From Pseudomonas sp. (GTDB taxonomy: Bacteria > Pseudomonadota > Gammaproteobacteria > Pseudomonadales > Pseudomonadaceae): a stretch of DNA of 6,065 nucleotides. Position numbers and translations under genes: made by a program. Shown here one piece after another: positions 5,687-6,065 of the stretch (the stretch's first letter is position 1; each line of letters starts with the position of its first letter). The notes under the pieces are model-generated. The model worked only from the letters and a program-made list of their open reading frames with translations, was not told where the DNA came from and did no database searches. The stretch spans positions 1-6,065 of the forward strand of contig DPSI01000498.1 in the NCBI GenBank assembly GCA_003527165.1, given 5' to 3'.

Positions 5687-6065
<379 letters not shown>

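Overview
The window is an ordinary chromosomal segment of a GC-rich gammaproteobacterium, most likely Pseudomonas in the broad sense (inference from protein sequences and gene order; a stutzeri-like relative is possible but not shown). It carries cell-envelope genes in two divergent blocks. I see no transposase, phage gene, CRISPR array, rRNA or tRNA.

Minus strand, bases 1-1536: kdsD (arabinose-5-phosphate isomerase), kdsC (Kdo-8-phosphate phosphatase) and the first ten codons of a gene that is most likely lptC. This is the Kdo synthesis and LPS export operon. kdsD and kdsC are separated by nothing but the kdsD stop codon and lie in the same reading frame.

Bases 1537-1796: a 260-base divergent control region without a gene. 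It has a perfect TATAAT -10 pointing toward kdsD, an extended -10 sigma70-type promoter pointing toward mlaF, a 9-base direct repeat with 11-base period about midway between the two, and a small hairpin in the mlaF leader.

Plus strand, 1797-5323: mlaF-mlaE-mlaD-mlaC-mlaB, the full ABC system for retrograde phospholipid transport that maintains outer-membrane asymmetry (ttg2 in Pseudomonas), followed by a psiE-family membrane protein gene. Four of the five junctions overlap (8, 1, 8 and 1 bases); at mlaD/mlaC the preferred start leaves an 11-base gap. The psiE gene is the least expected element: as I recall, mlaB is followed directly by ibaG in the P. aeruginosa arrangement, so psiE looks like lineage-specific cargo in the operon.

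Bases 5324-5421: two or three UUCG-containing hairpins, the last with a U-run typical of an intrinsic terminator. A sigma70-like promoter for ibaG appears to be built around that terminator.

Plus strand, 5422-6065: ibaG (BolA-family protein), a 102-base spacer with a strong hairpin, and the first 100 codons of murA (UDP-GlcNAc enolpyruvyl transferase), cut by the window edge. Together the genes link LPS precursor supply, LPS export, phospholipid recycling and peptidoglycan precursor synthesis. Nothing here amounts to a new system; the noteworthy points are the psiE insertion and the architecture of the junctions.
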